From Knoellia sp. S7-12 (GTDB lineage Bacteria; Actinomycetota; Actinomycetes; Actinomycetales; Dermatophilaceae), in contig NZ_CP155449.1 in NCBI RefSeq assembly GCF_040518285.1, forward strand, positions 2,480,001 to 2,544,000: 64,000 nucleotides of DNA, given 5' to 3'. Below are positions 16,112 to 24,161 of this stretch, piece after piece (position 1 is the first letter of the stretch; each line of letters opens with the position of its first letter). The notes beneath the pieces were generated by a model. That model worked only from the letters and a program-made list of their open reading frames with translations. It was not told the DNA's origin and ran no database searches. The translations under genes and the position numbers were made by a program.

Positions 16112-17485
16112 TCAGGCCCTCGGCATCGCGCCGAGGCGGGCGAAGAGCGCGGCTTCCGCGACGCACACCTTCTCGAACTCACCCAGGTGAAGTGACTCAT
16201 TGGCGCCGTGGGCGCGGGTGTCTGGGTCCTCCACGCCGGTCACGAGGATGGCGGCGTCGGGGAAGCGCTCGGCGAAGGCCGCAACGAACGGGATCGAGCC
16301 GCCAACGCCGATGTCGACCGGTTCCTTGCCCCACGCGTCGGCGAACGCCGCCCTCGCCTGGTCATAGACAGGGCCGCTCGCGTCGGCGGAGAAACCTGAA
16401 CCCTGGTCGTCAAGGGTGACCTCGACCTTGGCTCCCCACGGAGCGTTGTCACGCAGGTGCTTCTCGAGTGCCGCGAACGCGTCGGTCGGCACCTCGTCGG
16501 CGGCGATGCGCATGGAGAGCTTGGCCGAAGCGGTGGGGGCGAGAGTGTTGGAGGCCTTCTCGACCGACGGCGCGTTGATGCCGATCGTCGTCAGCGAGGG
16601 CTTGGTCCACATCCGTGAGAGCAGCGAACCGGAGCCAATGGTCGACACCCCCTCGAGCAGGCCCGATTCCTCACGCAGCCGATCCTCGGAGAACTCGAGG
16701 TCGGCAGCCTCACCAGACTTGAGTCCGGGAACCGCGACATTGCCCTCGTCGTCGTGGAGCGTGGCGATGAGCCGGATGAGGGCCGTGATCGCGTCGGGGA
16801 CGGCGCCACCGAACATGCCCGAGTGGATGCCGTGGTCGAGCGTCGACACGGTGACGACGACTCTGACGAGCCCGCGCAGGGTCGTCGTGAGGGCCGGGGT
16901 CCCGATGTCCCAGTTCGTCGAGTCGGCGAGCACGATGGCGTCGGCCTTCAGCTTGTCACCGTGGCGCTCGAGGATCGTCATGAGCGAGTCGGAGCCGACC
17001 TCTTCCTCACCCTCGACGAAGACCGTGACGCCGACCGGCAGGTTGCCCGAGTGGGCGCGCAGGGCAGCGATGTGGGCCATGATCCCGGCCTTGTCATCTG
17101 CGGCGCCGCGGCCATAGAGGCGCCCGTCGCGCTCGGTCGGCTCGAACGGGGCACTGTCCCAGTCGGCGTCGTCGCCGGGCGGCTGCACGTCATGGTGCGC
17201 ATAGAGCATCACCGTCGGCGCGCCCTCGGGACCGTCGATGTGACCGATGACGGCGGGAGCCCCGCCCTCTCGCACGATCTCGACCTCGAGCCCCTCGGCC
17301 CGCAGCAGCTCGGCGGTCGCCTCCGCCGACGCGTCGACGTGGCTCTGGTCGAACGCCGGCAGCGAGACACTCGGGATGCGGGTCAGCGCTTCGAGGTCGG
17401 TGCGCAGCTGGGGCATGAGGCGGGTCACGGTCTCGCGCAGCGCAGAGAGCTCAGTCAGGGCGGTCGGGATGCTTGAGTCAGTCAC
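16112..17485 (-). CDS. M20-family dipeptidase/metallopeptidase
   Basis: A 457-aa cytoplasmic dinuclear zinc peptidase. Metal and catalytic motifs are visible: YAHHDVQPPG (His ligand and catalytic Asp), GRGAADDKAGIM (bridging Asp), FVEGEEEVGS (base and ligand Glu), LADSTNWDIG (Asp ligand) and the final HGANESLHLGEF (His ligand). A lid dimerisation domain contains DHGIHSGMFGGAVPDAI. It is most similar to the PepV/CPG2-like dipeptidase group. The GTG start is preceded at 7 bp by TAGGGT. It is co-transcribed with the downstream GST-like gene. Confidence 0.9.
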   Translation of the reverse strand: MTDSSIPTALTELSALRETVTRLMPQLRTDLEALTRIPSVSLPAFDQSHVDASAEATAELLRAEGLEVEIVREGGAPAVIGHIDGPEGAPTVMLYAHHDVQPPGDDADWDSAPFEPTERDGRLYGRGAADDKAGIMAHIAALRAHSGNLPVGVTVFVEGEEEVGSDSLMTILERHGDKLKADAIVLADSTNWDIGTPALTTTLRGLVRVVVTVSTLDHGIHSGMFGGAVPDAITALIRLIATLHDDEGNVAVPGLKSGEAADLEFSEDRLREESGLLEGVSTIGSGSLLSRMWTKPSLTTIGINAPSVEKASNTLAPTASAKLSMRIAADEVPTDAFAALEKHLRDNAPWGAKVEVTLDDQGSGFSADASGPVYDQARAAFADAWGKEPVDIGVGGSIPFVAAFAERFPDAAILVTGVEDPDTRAHGANESLHLGEFEKVCVAEAALFARLGAMPRA

Positions 17486-17492
17486 TCGGTCG

Positions 17493-17498
17493 ACCCTA
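17493..17498 (-). promoter_or_regulatory. -10 box of the M20 peptidase gene, leaderless
   Basis: TAGGGT on the minus strand, 7 bases before the GTG at 17485. Confidence 0.5.
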
Positions 17499-17592
17499 CT
17501 CAGGGCCGACCGACGATGTCAGCCCGCATGACCTCACCGACCACCCAGAGACATGTAGGAACCGGTCGGACGAAGGACCCAGCCCGGCGGCA

Positions 17593-17598
17593 TACACT
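17593..17598 (+). promoter_or_regulatory. -10 box of the DUF3043 gene, leaderless
   Basis: TACACT lies 6 bases before GTG 17605 and overlaps a copy of the octamer CGGCATAC. Confidence 0.5.
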
Positions 17599-17604
17599 CA
17601 GCCG

Positions 17605-18186
17605 GTGTTCGGACGCAGCAAGACCACCAACGAAAAGCTCACTGAGCAGGCAACCATTGCTGCCCGCGAGGGCGCCAAGAACCGCCCCACGCCCAAGCGG
17701 CGCGACCAGGAAGCAGCCCGCAGGCAGCCCCTCGTCGTCAAGGACCGCAAGGCCGCCAAGGGCGCCGACCGCACCAAGCGTCGCGAGCAGCTCGCGAAGC
17801 AGCGGCAGGCAATGCTCACCGGCGACGAGACGCACCTGCCGGCGCGCGACAAGGGACCGGGCAAGCGCTTCATCCGCGACTACATCGACGCCCGTTGGGG
17901 TGTCGCCGAGTTCATGCTGCCCGTCATGCTCATCGTGCTGGCGTTGTCGTTCGTGCGTCAGTCGTGGGCAATGCTCATCGTCTTCGCGCTCGTCTATGGA
18001 CTCATCGCCGCTGCTGTCATCGACACGTTCCTGGCCTGGCGTCGGATCAAGAAGAAGCTCGCCGCGAAGTTTGGCGAGAACGCGGTCCAGCGCGGCGACG
18101 GCTTCTATGCCGCGATGCGCTCGTTCCAGATGCGCCGCACCCGTATGCCGCGTCCGATCGTCAAGCGCGGCGCCTACCCCAGCTAG
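17605..18186 (+). CDS. DUF3043 membrane protein
   Basis: A 193-aa protein of the actinobacterial DUF3043 family. A strongly basic N-terminal half (RPTPKRRDQEAARRQPLVV and KQRQAMLTGDETHLPARDKG) precedes RDYIDARWGVAEFMLPVML, with two adjacent membrane segments (about residues 108-124 and 128-147). The C-terminus is basic (IKKKLAAKFGENAVQRGDGF). Function is unknown. GTG 17605 is chosen for its position after a -10 box. It converges with the next gene, and the two TAG stop codons interlock on one CTAG. Confidence 0.85.
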   Translation: MFGRSKTTNEKLTEQATIAAREGAKNRPTPKRRDQEAARRQPLVVKDRKAAKGADRTKRREQLAKQRQAMLTGDETHLPARDKGPGKRFIRDYIDARWGVAEFMLPVMLIVLALSFVRQSWAMLIVFALVYGLIAAAVIDTFLAWRRIKKKLAAKFGENAVQRGDGFYAAMRSFQMRRTRMPRPIVKRGAYPS

Positions 18187-18398
18187 ACAGAAGCGTCGAG
18201 GGGCATCGGGCCGTAGATCTTCTCGCCGTCCCGGTGCAACGTCACTGCGGCGATCCCCGCCTCGGCCAACTCACGCCACACCTCGCCGAACCAGTTCTCG
18301 GCGTCGGACTGCGTCGGGAACGCCGTCTCGGTCGTGGGCTCGCCCGTCACGGCTGCTCCAGCGGCGTCCTCGTAGGTCCAGGTCCAGGCTTCGGTCAT
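18183..18398 (-). CDS. Small conserved hypothetical protein
   Basis: A 71-aa acidic protein (TEAWTWTYEDAAGA, SDAENWFGEVWRELAEAGI, VTLHRDGEKIYGPMPL). Its ATG overlaps the osmC-like stop (ATGA), so it is translationally coupled to it. The sequence looks like a single small alpha/beta domain often seen as an uncharacterised short protein in actinobacteria. No motif indicates a function. Confidence 0.75.
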   Translation of the reverse strand: MTEAWTWTYEDAAGAAVTGEPTTETAFPTQSDAENWFGEVWRELAEAGIAAVTLHRDGEKIYGPMPLDASV

Positions 18399-18919
18399 GT
18401 CAGGTTCTCCTCGTGCGGTGCGACCACAGCGGTCTCCGTGGTCTCTGCGGTCTCTGCGGTCTCTGCGATTTCAATCGTCGGCTCGACGACGATCTCGGTC
18501 CTGAGCGAGTTGGCGATGAAGCATCCTTCATGGGCCTCGTGCATGAGCTCCTTGAAGCGGCTCACGTCGCTCCCAGGGGCGACCAACACCTTGGGGCGCA
18601 GCGTGATTCGCGTGAGCCGCATCGGCTGTGAGTCGGCCGGCATGACACCCTCGGCGTCGTCGGTGTAGTCGAGCACGTCCAGCTTCGCGGTCGCCGCGAC
18701 ATGAAGAAAGGCCAGGAGCTGGCACGAGCTGGCCGCCAGGACGAGGAGCTGCTCCGGGTTGGCCCGGGACGCGTCGCCGCGGAAGTGCGGGTCGGCGCTC
18801 AGGGCAAGGGGTTCCGTCGCCGGCGGGACGCTGCCGTCGTGATCGCGCGTGTATGCCGTGTAGCCACCACCTGTGGAGCCCTCCCACGCGATCGTGGCCC
18901 GGTAGGCGTGGTCACCCAT
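18395..18919 (-). CDS. OsmC-family peroxidase-like protein
   Basis: A 174-aa protein of the OsmC/Ohr superfamily. It has GDASRANPEQLLVLAASSC with a candidate peroxidatic cysteine (Cys of AASSCQLL), and AHEGCFIANSLRTEI with the second cysteine, the usual pair for organic hydroperoxide or thiol-dependent peroxidase activity. The C-terminal tail has a repeated Glu-Thr-Ala motif (ETAETAETTETA) encoded by GTCTCTGCG-type repeats at about 18430-18475, which may vary by slippage. It forms an operon with the downstream 71-aa gene. Confidence 0.88.
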   Translation of the reverse strand: MGDHAYRATIAWEGSTGGGYTAYTRDHDGSVPPATEPLALSADPHFRGDASRANPEQLLVLAASSCQLLAFLHVAATAKLDVLDYTDDAEGVMPADSQPMRLTRITLRPKVLVAPGSDVSRFKELMHEAHEGCFIANSLRTEIVVEPTIEIAETAETAETTETAVVAPHEENLT

Positions 18920-18949
18920 GCGTCAGTCCTGGCCTCTCGACAGTCTTCG

Positions 18950-20062
18950 TCAGTTCTCGCGGACGCCGACCTCGACGAACGGCGGCTTGGTCACCGTCGC
19001 CGGGACCTCGCGACCACGCACGTCGACGACGACCTCGTCGCCGATCACGACGGAGCGATCGAGCTGAGCCAGCGCGATGCCCTCCTTGCGGGTCGGACTG
19101 AAGGTTCCAGACGTCACCTCACCGACGACCTCGCCATCCTTGAGAACGGAGCAGTGGGCGCGCGGGATGCCGCGACCGGTGACGACGAGACCGCGGTTCA
19201 GCCGGGACGTCTTCGCGGCACGCTGCTCGGCCAGCGCGTCCTTGCCCCAGAACGCGTCCTTGTCCCAACCGACGGCCCACGCGGCACCGGCCATGACCGG
19301 GGTGATCTCGGTGCTGAGGTCGTTGCCGTGCAGCGGATAGCCCATCTCGGTGCGGAGCGTGTCGCGCGCGCCGAGACCGGCCGGCATACCCGACTGGTCG
19401 GCAACCGCGGAAGCCAACGCGTCCCAGAGCGAGCCGGCCGCGTCCCATGCGGGGACCAGCTCGTAGCCGCGCTCCCCCGTGTAGCCGGTGCGGCACACGA
19501 TGACCGGCAGCCCTTGCCACTCCGTCTCGACGAACGACATGTAGTCGTGGTCGACGGGCAGGCCGAGTGAGGTGAGCACCTCGTCGCTCTTGGGACCCTG
19601 GACGGCGAACACGGCATACGCGTCATGGAGGTTCTCGACCGTGATGCCCACGGGGGCGGCGGCGCGCAACAATTCGACGACGGCGGTCGTGTTGGCGGCA
19701 TTGGGGATGAGGAAGACGTCGTCCTCGCTGCGGACATAGGCGATGAGGTCGTCCACGACACCACCGTCGTCCTGGCAGCACAGGGTGTATTGAGCCTGAC
19801 CCGGACCGATGCGGCGCAGGTCGTTGGTGAGGCAGCTGTTGACGAAGTCGAAGGCCGTGACATCACCCGAACGGCCGCTGACGCGAGCCTTGCCGAGGTG
19901 ACTCACGTCGAAGAGTCCGACGCGCTCGCGCACGGCTGTGTGCTCGGCGACGACGCCACCACCGGGGTACTCGATCGGCATCTCCCACCCGCCGAAGTCG
20001 GCCATTTTGGCGCCGAGCGCGACGTGCCGGTCATGGACGGGTGAGTGCAACAGATCGGTCAT
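18950..20062 (-). CDS. gcvT: Aminomethyltransferase, glycine cleavage T protein
   Basis: Transfers the methylene group from lipoyl-bound aminomethyl on GcvH to tetrahydrofolate, releasing ammonia. The 370-aa protein covers the family length, with [81 protein letters not shown] and the C-terminal [18 protein letters not shown]. Catalytic Asp is within the [17 protein letters not shown] region. gcvH and gcvP are not in the window. The ATG is 6 bp after a TAGCGT -10 box. No glycine riboswitch is present, as there is no 5' leader. Divergent from pepA, as in mycobacteria. Confidence 0.95.
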   Translation of the reverse strand: MTDLLHSPVHDRHVALGAKMADFGGWEMPIEYPGGGVVAEHTAVRERVGLFDVSHLGKARVSGRSGDVTAFDFVNSCLTNDLRRIGPGQAQYTLCCQDDGGVVDDLIAYVRSEDDVFLIPNAANTTAVVELLRAAAPVGITVENLHDAYAVFAVQGPKSDEVLTSLGLPVDHDYMSFVETEWQGLPVIVCRTGYTGERGYELVPAWDAAGSLWDALASAVADQSGMPAGLGARDTLRTEMGYPLHGNDLSTEITPVMAGAAWAVGWDKDAFWGKDALAEQRAAKTSRLNRGLVVTGRGIPRAHCSVLKDGEVVGEVTSGTFSPTRKEGIALAQLDRSVVIGDEVVVDVRGREVPATVTKPPFVEVGVREN

Positions 20063-20068
20063 GACGGC

Positions 20069-20074
20069 ACGCTA
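20069..20074 (-). promoter_or_regulatory. -10 box of gcvT, leaderless
   Basis: TAGCGT on the minus strand, 6 bases before the gcvT ATG at 20062. Confidence 0.5.
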
Positions 20075-20101
20075 TCGCGTGGCCCGGATCACGGTCGCGG
20101 C

Positions 20102-20107
20102 TAGGGT
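20102..20107 (+). promoter_or_regulatory. -10 box of pepA
   Basis: TAGGGT about 57 bases before the pepA GTG. Unlike its neighbours, this transcript would carry a leader with an AGGAG ribosome site at about 20151. It is divergent from the gcvT -10 box, 27 bp away. Confidence 0.4.
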
Positions 20108-20163
20108 GCGTGGCAAAGGGGCGACGATCTCGCCTGTCCGGACCGATCCCAGGAGAAACCGCA

Positions 20164-21696
20164 GTGCCCAACCTGAACCTCACCACGCGCGACGCCGCGA
20201 CCCTCAAGGTCGACGCTCTCGTCGTCGGCTCCGTCTCGACCGATTCAGGGGCCGCGCTCGCCGCGGGTCACGGTCTGCCGGCCGCCGCCGCCAAGCACCT
20301 TGCGTCCGTGCTCGCTGACCTCGAGGCCAAGGGCAAGCCGAGCGAGACCGTTCGCGTCGTGGCCGTGCCCGACGTTGCCGCCACCGCGGTCGTCGTCGCC
20401 GGACTCGGTGCCGCTGACGACGTCACACCTGACGTGCTCCGTTCCGCTGCCGGCTCAGCCCTGCGTTCGGTCGCGACCAAGTCGTCGGTCGCCATTGCGC
20501 TGCCCACAGCCAACGAGGGTGCGCTCGCGGCTGTCGCCGACGGTGCGTATGCCGGGTGCTACACCTTCGATGCCGCCTCCACCAAGGCGTCGACCGGGGC
20601 ACAGACAAAGAAGGCTCCGTCCAAGAAGGCAAGCTCGGGACCCAAGATCACCGTCGTGTCGACGCTCGGCCAGGGCAAGGCCGTGAAGTCGGCTGTGGAG
20701 CGCGCGGCCGTCATCGGCTCCGCCCGCGACCTCGCCCGCGACCTCGTCAACATGCCGCCGAACCTGCTCACCCCGCAGACCTTCGTCGATCACGTCAAGG
20801 CTGTCGTCGCGGCGTCGTCCGGCAAGGTCACGATCTCGGTCCTCGACGAGAAGGCTCTCGCCAAGGGTGGCTTCGGGGGCATCGTCGGCGTCGGACAGGG
20901 GTCGGTCAACCCGCCACGCATCGTCACGATGAGCTACTCCCCCAGCGCATCTCGCACGGGCAAGAGCCCGTCGGTGGCTCTCGTCGGCAAGGGCATCACC
21001 TTCGACTCGGGCGGCCTGTGCATCAAGCCGGCCGGCAGCATGCTCACGATGAAGTCCGACATGGCGGGCGCTGCTGCTGTGGCAGCCACCGTCATCGCCG
21101 CGGCCGAGCTCGGTGGCCCCGTGTCCGTCACGGGCTACCTCTGCCTCGCCGAGAACATGCCGAGCGGCACGGCCCAGCGCCCCGGCGATGTCGTGACGAT
21201 GCGCAACGGCACGACCGTCGAGATCATCGACACCGACGCCGAAGGCCGCATGGTCCTCGGCGACGGACTCTGCCTGGCCAGCGAGGCCAAGCCGGATGTC
21301 ATCGTCGACATTGCCACCCTCACCGGTGCGCAGATGGTCGCCCTCGGCAGCCGCGTCGCCGGCGTCATGGGCAACGACGACACGTTCCGCTCCCAGGTGG
21401 TCGACGCCGGTGGCGCCGAGGGCGAGGACTCGTGGGCGATGCCGCTGCCGCGCGAACTGCGGACCGGTCTCGACTCCGTCGTGGCGGACCTCCAGCACAA
21501 GGCCGACCGTTGGGGCGGCATGCTCACGGCCGGACTCTTCCTCCAGGAGTTTGTCGGCGAGGACATCCCGTGGGCCCACGTCGACATCGCCGGCCCTTCC
21601 TTCAACGAGAAGGCCGCCGACGGCGCCATCCCCAAGGGCGGCACCGGCTACGGCGTCGCGACCCTCGTGCGTCTCATCGAGAGCCGCACCGCCTGA
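20164..21696 (+). CDS. pepA: Leucyl aminopeptidase (M17)
   Basis: Hexameric dinuclear-zinc aminopeptidase of the cytoplasm. The N-terminal macro-like domain (about 1-165) has an Ala/Lys-rich linker (KAPSKKASSGPK). The catalytic domain shows ARDLVNMPPNLLTP, GKGITFDSGGLCIKPAG and MKSDMAGAAAVAAT with metal-binding Lys and Asp, then the signature DTDAEGRMVLGDGL and TGAQMVALGSRVAGV. Length is 510 aa. GTG 20164 has AGGAGA upstream. A very long hairpin follows the gene. Confidence 0.95.
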   Translation: MPNLNLTTRDAATLKVDALVVGSVSTDSGAALAAGHGLPAAAAKHLASVLADLEAKGKPSETVRVVAVPDVAATAVVVAGLGAADDVTPDVLRSAAGSALRSVATKSSVAIALPTANEGALAAVADGAYAGCYTFDAASTKASTGAQTKKAPSKKASSGPKITVVSTLGQGKAVKSAVERAAVIGSARDLARDLVNMPPNLLTPQTFVDHVKAVVAASSGKVTISVLDEKALAKGGFGGIVGVGQGSVNPPRIVTMSYSPSASRTGKSPSVALVGKGITFDSGGLCIKPAGSMLTMKSDMAGAAAVAATVIAAAELGGPVSVTGYLCLAENMPSGTAQRPGDVVTMRNGTTVEIIDTDAEGRMVLGDGLCLASEAKPDVIVDIATLTGAQMVALGSRVAGVMGNDDTFRSQVVDAGGAEGEDSWAMPLPRELRTGLDSVVADLQHKADRWGGMLTAGLFLQEFVGEDIPWAHVDIAGPSFNEKAADGAIPKGGTGYGVATLVRLIESRTA

Positions 21697-21731
21697 CCGA
21701 TCACCCCAACCCCCACACCTTTCCCGGGTCA

Positions 21732-21790
21732 CCCGGAAAACGGGTCCGGAGCAAGAGAACTGTTCTCTTGCTCCGGACCCGTTTTCCGGG
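21732..21790. terminator. 59-base perfect palindrome between pepA and the DUF5302 gene
   Basis: Two 29-base arms (21732-21760 and 21762-21790) are exact reverse complements around one central T. Beyond these, TTTCCCG near 21720 and CGGGAAA near 21796 extend the pairing. It separates two convergent genes and should terminate in both directions. The stem is far longer than termination needs. Confidence 0.8.
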
Positions 21791-21813
21791 GGCGGCGGGA
21801 AAGGGGCCGCGGG

Positions 21814-22008
21814 TCAGCCGGACTTGCGGCGGAACATCTGGTCACGCCCGGAGGTCTCGGGGCCGTGACCGTGGTCGACCTTCCCCTGATCCGTCGTGCG
21901 TTCGGAGACGTCAGCGCCGCCGTGGGCGTGCTTCTTGTCCAGGGCCTCGCGGAACTTCTTCTTCATGTCCTCGCTCGGCGTCGGACGGGAACTCTTTGAC
22001 TCGGACAC
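21814..22008 (-). CDS. Small DUF5302-type protein
   Basis: A 64-aa hydrophilic protein: EDMKKKFREALDKKHAH followed by a His/Gly-rich stretch and a basic end (RRKSG). The MKKKFREALDKK block matches the small actinobacterial DUF5302 family (from memory). GTG 22008 is preceded by a strong AGGAGG, 4 bases upstream, which fixes the start. Function is unknown. Confidence 0.65.
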   Translation of the reverse strand: MSESKSSRPTPSEDMKKKFREALDKKHAHGGADVSERTTDQGKVDHGHGPETSGRDQMFRRKSG

Positions 22009-22211
22009 GGGTCCTCCTGGATCGGTGGTGCGGTCGCCCTCACTCTCGCACGCCGCGCCGCACGACGGCCACAGGCTTTGCGCCAGCCGGAACTGGCCAT
22101 CGGCCAGACGCCGGGCGCGGATTCCCGTCTTGCACGGCGACCGTCGAGGGCTCGCCTCCCTCCCGGACACGCCCTGCACTCGCGAACTCTGAGCCCGCTC
22201 CGTTCGCGTGA

Positions 22212-22541
22212 TCAGCGGCCGCGCTGGCGAGCGTTCCAGTCGCGCATCCGTTGTGGATAGCCCGTCTGGTTGACGTCGTAGGTCGGCAGGTGCAGATCGG
22301 TCGCGAGCTTGAAGGCGTCCGCGCGCGAGGGAACCGCGCGCCGCGTCCACTCGCCGTCGTGCGCGATGAGGATGACGGTCGTAGCCGTGACGTGGGTGGC
22401 CGGCTCGACGAAGGCCTCCACGCCGCGACGGCTTCGCGCGAACTCCTCGAAGTGCGAGCGCGCCCTGCGGACGTCGTCCTTGGAGGGCGCCGCAGCACCC
22501 GTCGCGGGCACCCCGCCCTTTCGCCGCCTGAACCACGCCAT
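22212..22541 (-). CDS. Conserved hypothetical protein
   Basis: A 109-aa protein with a basic start (AWFRRRKGG), then DDVRRARSHFEEFARSRRG, a beta-rich centre (THVTATTVILIAHDGEW) and LHLPTYDVNQTGYPQRMRDW. The last part resembles a small actinobacterial protein annotated only as hypothetical. The ATG lies 6 bp after TATCGT. It is divergent from lpd. About 200 bp separate it from the DUF5302 gene, with no feature recognised between them. Confidence 0.7.
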   Translation of the reverse strand: MAWFRRRKGGVPATGAAAPSKDDVRRARSHFEEFARSRRGVEAFVEPATHVTATTVILIAHDGEWTRRAVPSRADAFKLATDLHLPTYDVNQTGYPQRMRDWNARQRGR

Positions 22542-22547
22542 GGCGCC

Positions 22548-22553
22548 ACGATA
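22548..22553 (-). promoter_or_regulatory. -10 box of the 109-aa hypothetical gene, leaderless
   Basis: TATCGT on the minus strand, 6 bases before the ATG at 22541. Confidence 0.45.
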
Positions 22554-22742
22554 CGGAAGAGCGCTGGAAGGTGGGTGTGAGTTCGCTGGGTAGTCGAACG
22601 GCATACCGGATCCATGACAACCAGAGCCGGACCTCGTGTGACGGCGGACACGGTGCAATGACAGGATGGGCGCCAACTGGCGCGGCGTCGGCGAGACCCG
22701 CTGGCACGCGCCCTCGGACACAACCCAAGGGAGCAGTTCGCG

Positions 22743-24122
22743 ATGCCGGCCACCGCCGAGGACACCTACGACGTTGTCATCCTGGGAGGCGGAAGCGGCG
22801 GCTATGCCTGCGCCTTCCGCTCGGCGGAGCTGGGGCTCCGCGTCGCTCTCATCGAGAAGGCCAAGCTGGGTGGGACTTGCCTGCACGTTGGTTGCATCCC
22901 CACCAAGGCCCTGCTCCACGCCGCCGAAGTCGCCGACACCGCCCGTGAGGGCGAGCAGTTCGGGGTGCGGACCACGTTCGAGTCAATCGACATGGCTGGC
23001 GTCAACGCCTACAAGGACGGCGTCGTCGGCCGCCTCTACAAGGGACTCCAGGGCCTCGCGAAGTCCCACAAGGTGGACATCATCGAAGGCACCGGTCGGC
23101 TCGTCGACCGCACCACTGTCGAGGTCGACGGACGCCGGGTCACCGGGCGCAACGTCGTCCTCGCGACCGGCTCCTACCCCAAGTCCCTGCCCGGCCTCGA
23201 GATCACCGGTCGGATCATGACAAGTGAGCAGGCGTTGCAGCTCGACCACGTCCCCGACCGCGTCGTCGTCCTCGGTGGCGGCGTCATCGGAGTCGAGTTC
23301 GCGTCGGTGTTCCGGTCGTTCGGCTCCGAGGTCACCATCGTCGAGGCGCTCCCCCGACTGGTCGCCGCGGAGGACGAGGCCGTGTCCAAGGTCCTTGAGC
23401 GCGCCTTCCGCAAGCGCAAGATCACGGTCAAGGCTGGTGTGAAGTTCGCCGGTGCGACGCAGGACGGCGACGTGGTGACAGTCTCCCTCGAGGACGGCAC
23501 AAGCATCGACGCCGACCTGTTGCTCGTCGCGGTGGGTCGTGGCCCGGTCACCGACGGGCTCGGCTTCGCCGAGGCCGGGGTGAGCATCGACCGTGGCTTC
23601 GTCACGACCGACGATCGCCTTCGCACAGGTGTCGACGGCGTGTATGCCGTGGGCGACATCGTTCCCGGCCTCCAGCTCGCGCACCGCGGCTTCCAGCAGG
23701 GCATCTTCGTCGCGGAGGAGATCGCCGGGCTCTCGCCGGCGCCGATCGTCGAGTCCACGATCCCTCGCGTCACCTACTGCAACCCCGAGATCGCGTCGGT
23801 CGGACTCACCGAGGCCCAGGCCCGCGAGGTGCACGGGGAGATCGAGACCTACGAATACAACCTTGGCGGCAACGGCAAGTCCCAGATCCTCCAGACAGCG
23901 GGCTTCGTCAAGCTCGTGCGCTCCAAGGATGGACCAGTCGTCGGCGTCCACATGATCGGCGCAAGGATGGGTGAACAGATCGGCGAGGCCCAGCTCATCG
24001 TCGGTTGGGAAGCCCACCCCGACGATGTCGCCCCGCTCATCCACGCCCACCCCACCCAGAACGAAGCACTCGGCGAGGCCCACCTGGCGCTTGCTGGCAA
24101 ACCGCTGCATGCTCACAACTAG
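22743..24122 (+). CDS. lpd: Dihydrolipoyl dehydrogenase (E3)
   Basis: Reoxidises dihydrolipoyl groups of 2-oxo acid dehydrogenases and the glycine cleavage system. FAD loop GGGSGGYACAFRSAELG, redox disulfide GGTCLHVGCIPTK (Cys46, Cys51), NAD loop VVLGGGVIGVEFASVF, second FAD motif GVYAVGDIVPGLQLAHRG and the C-terminal base AHPTQNEALGE are all present; 459 aa is the family length. A GGGAG ribosome site lies near the ATG. It is followed after 39 bp by the E2 gene, giving an E3-E2 unit without E1. Confidence 0.97.
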   Translation: MPATAEDTYDVVILGGGSGGYACAFRSAELGLRVALIEKAKLGGTCLHVGCIPTKALLHAAEVADTAREGEQFGVRTTFESIDMAGVNAYKDGVVGRLYKGLQGLAKSHKVDIIEGTGRLVDRTTVEVDGRRVTGRNVVLATGSYPKSLPGLEITGRIMTSEQALQLDHVPDRVVVLGGGVIGVEFASVFRSFGSEVTIVEALPRLVAAEDEAVSKVLERAFRKRKITVKAGVKFAGATQDGDVVTVSLEDGTSIDADLLLVAVGRGPVTDGLGFAEAGVSIDRGFVTTDDRLRTGVDGVYAVGDIVPGLQLAHRGFQQGIFVAEEIAGLSPAPIVESTIPRVTYCNPEIASVGLTEAQAREVHGEIETYEYNLGGNGKSQILQTAGFVKLVRSKDGPVVGVHMIGARMGEQIGEAQLIVGWEAHPDDVAPLIHAHPTQNEALGEAHLALAGKPLHAHN

Positions 24123-24161
24123 AGTTGACGAGAAGCCACCGTCGATAGGAGAACAGACACC

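Noticed and set aside
20063..20163. Glycine riboswitch upstream of gcvT
   Set aside because: The gcvT -10 box is 6 bp from the ATG, leaving no leader for a riboswitch.
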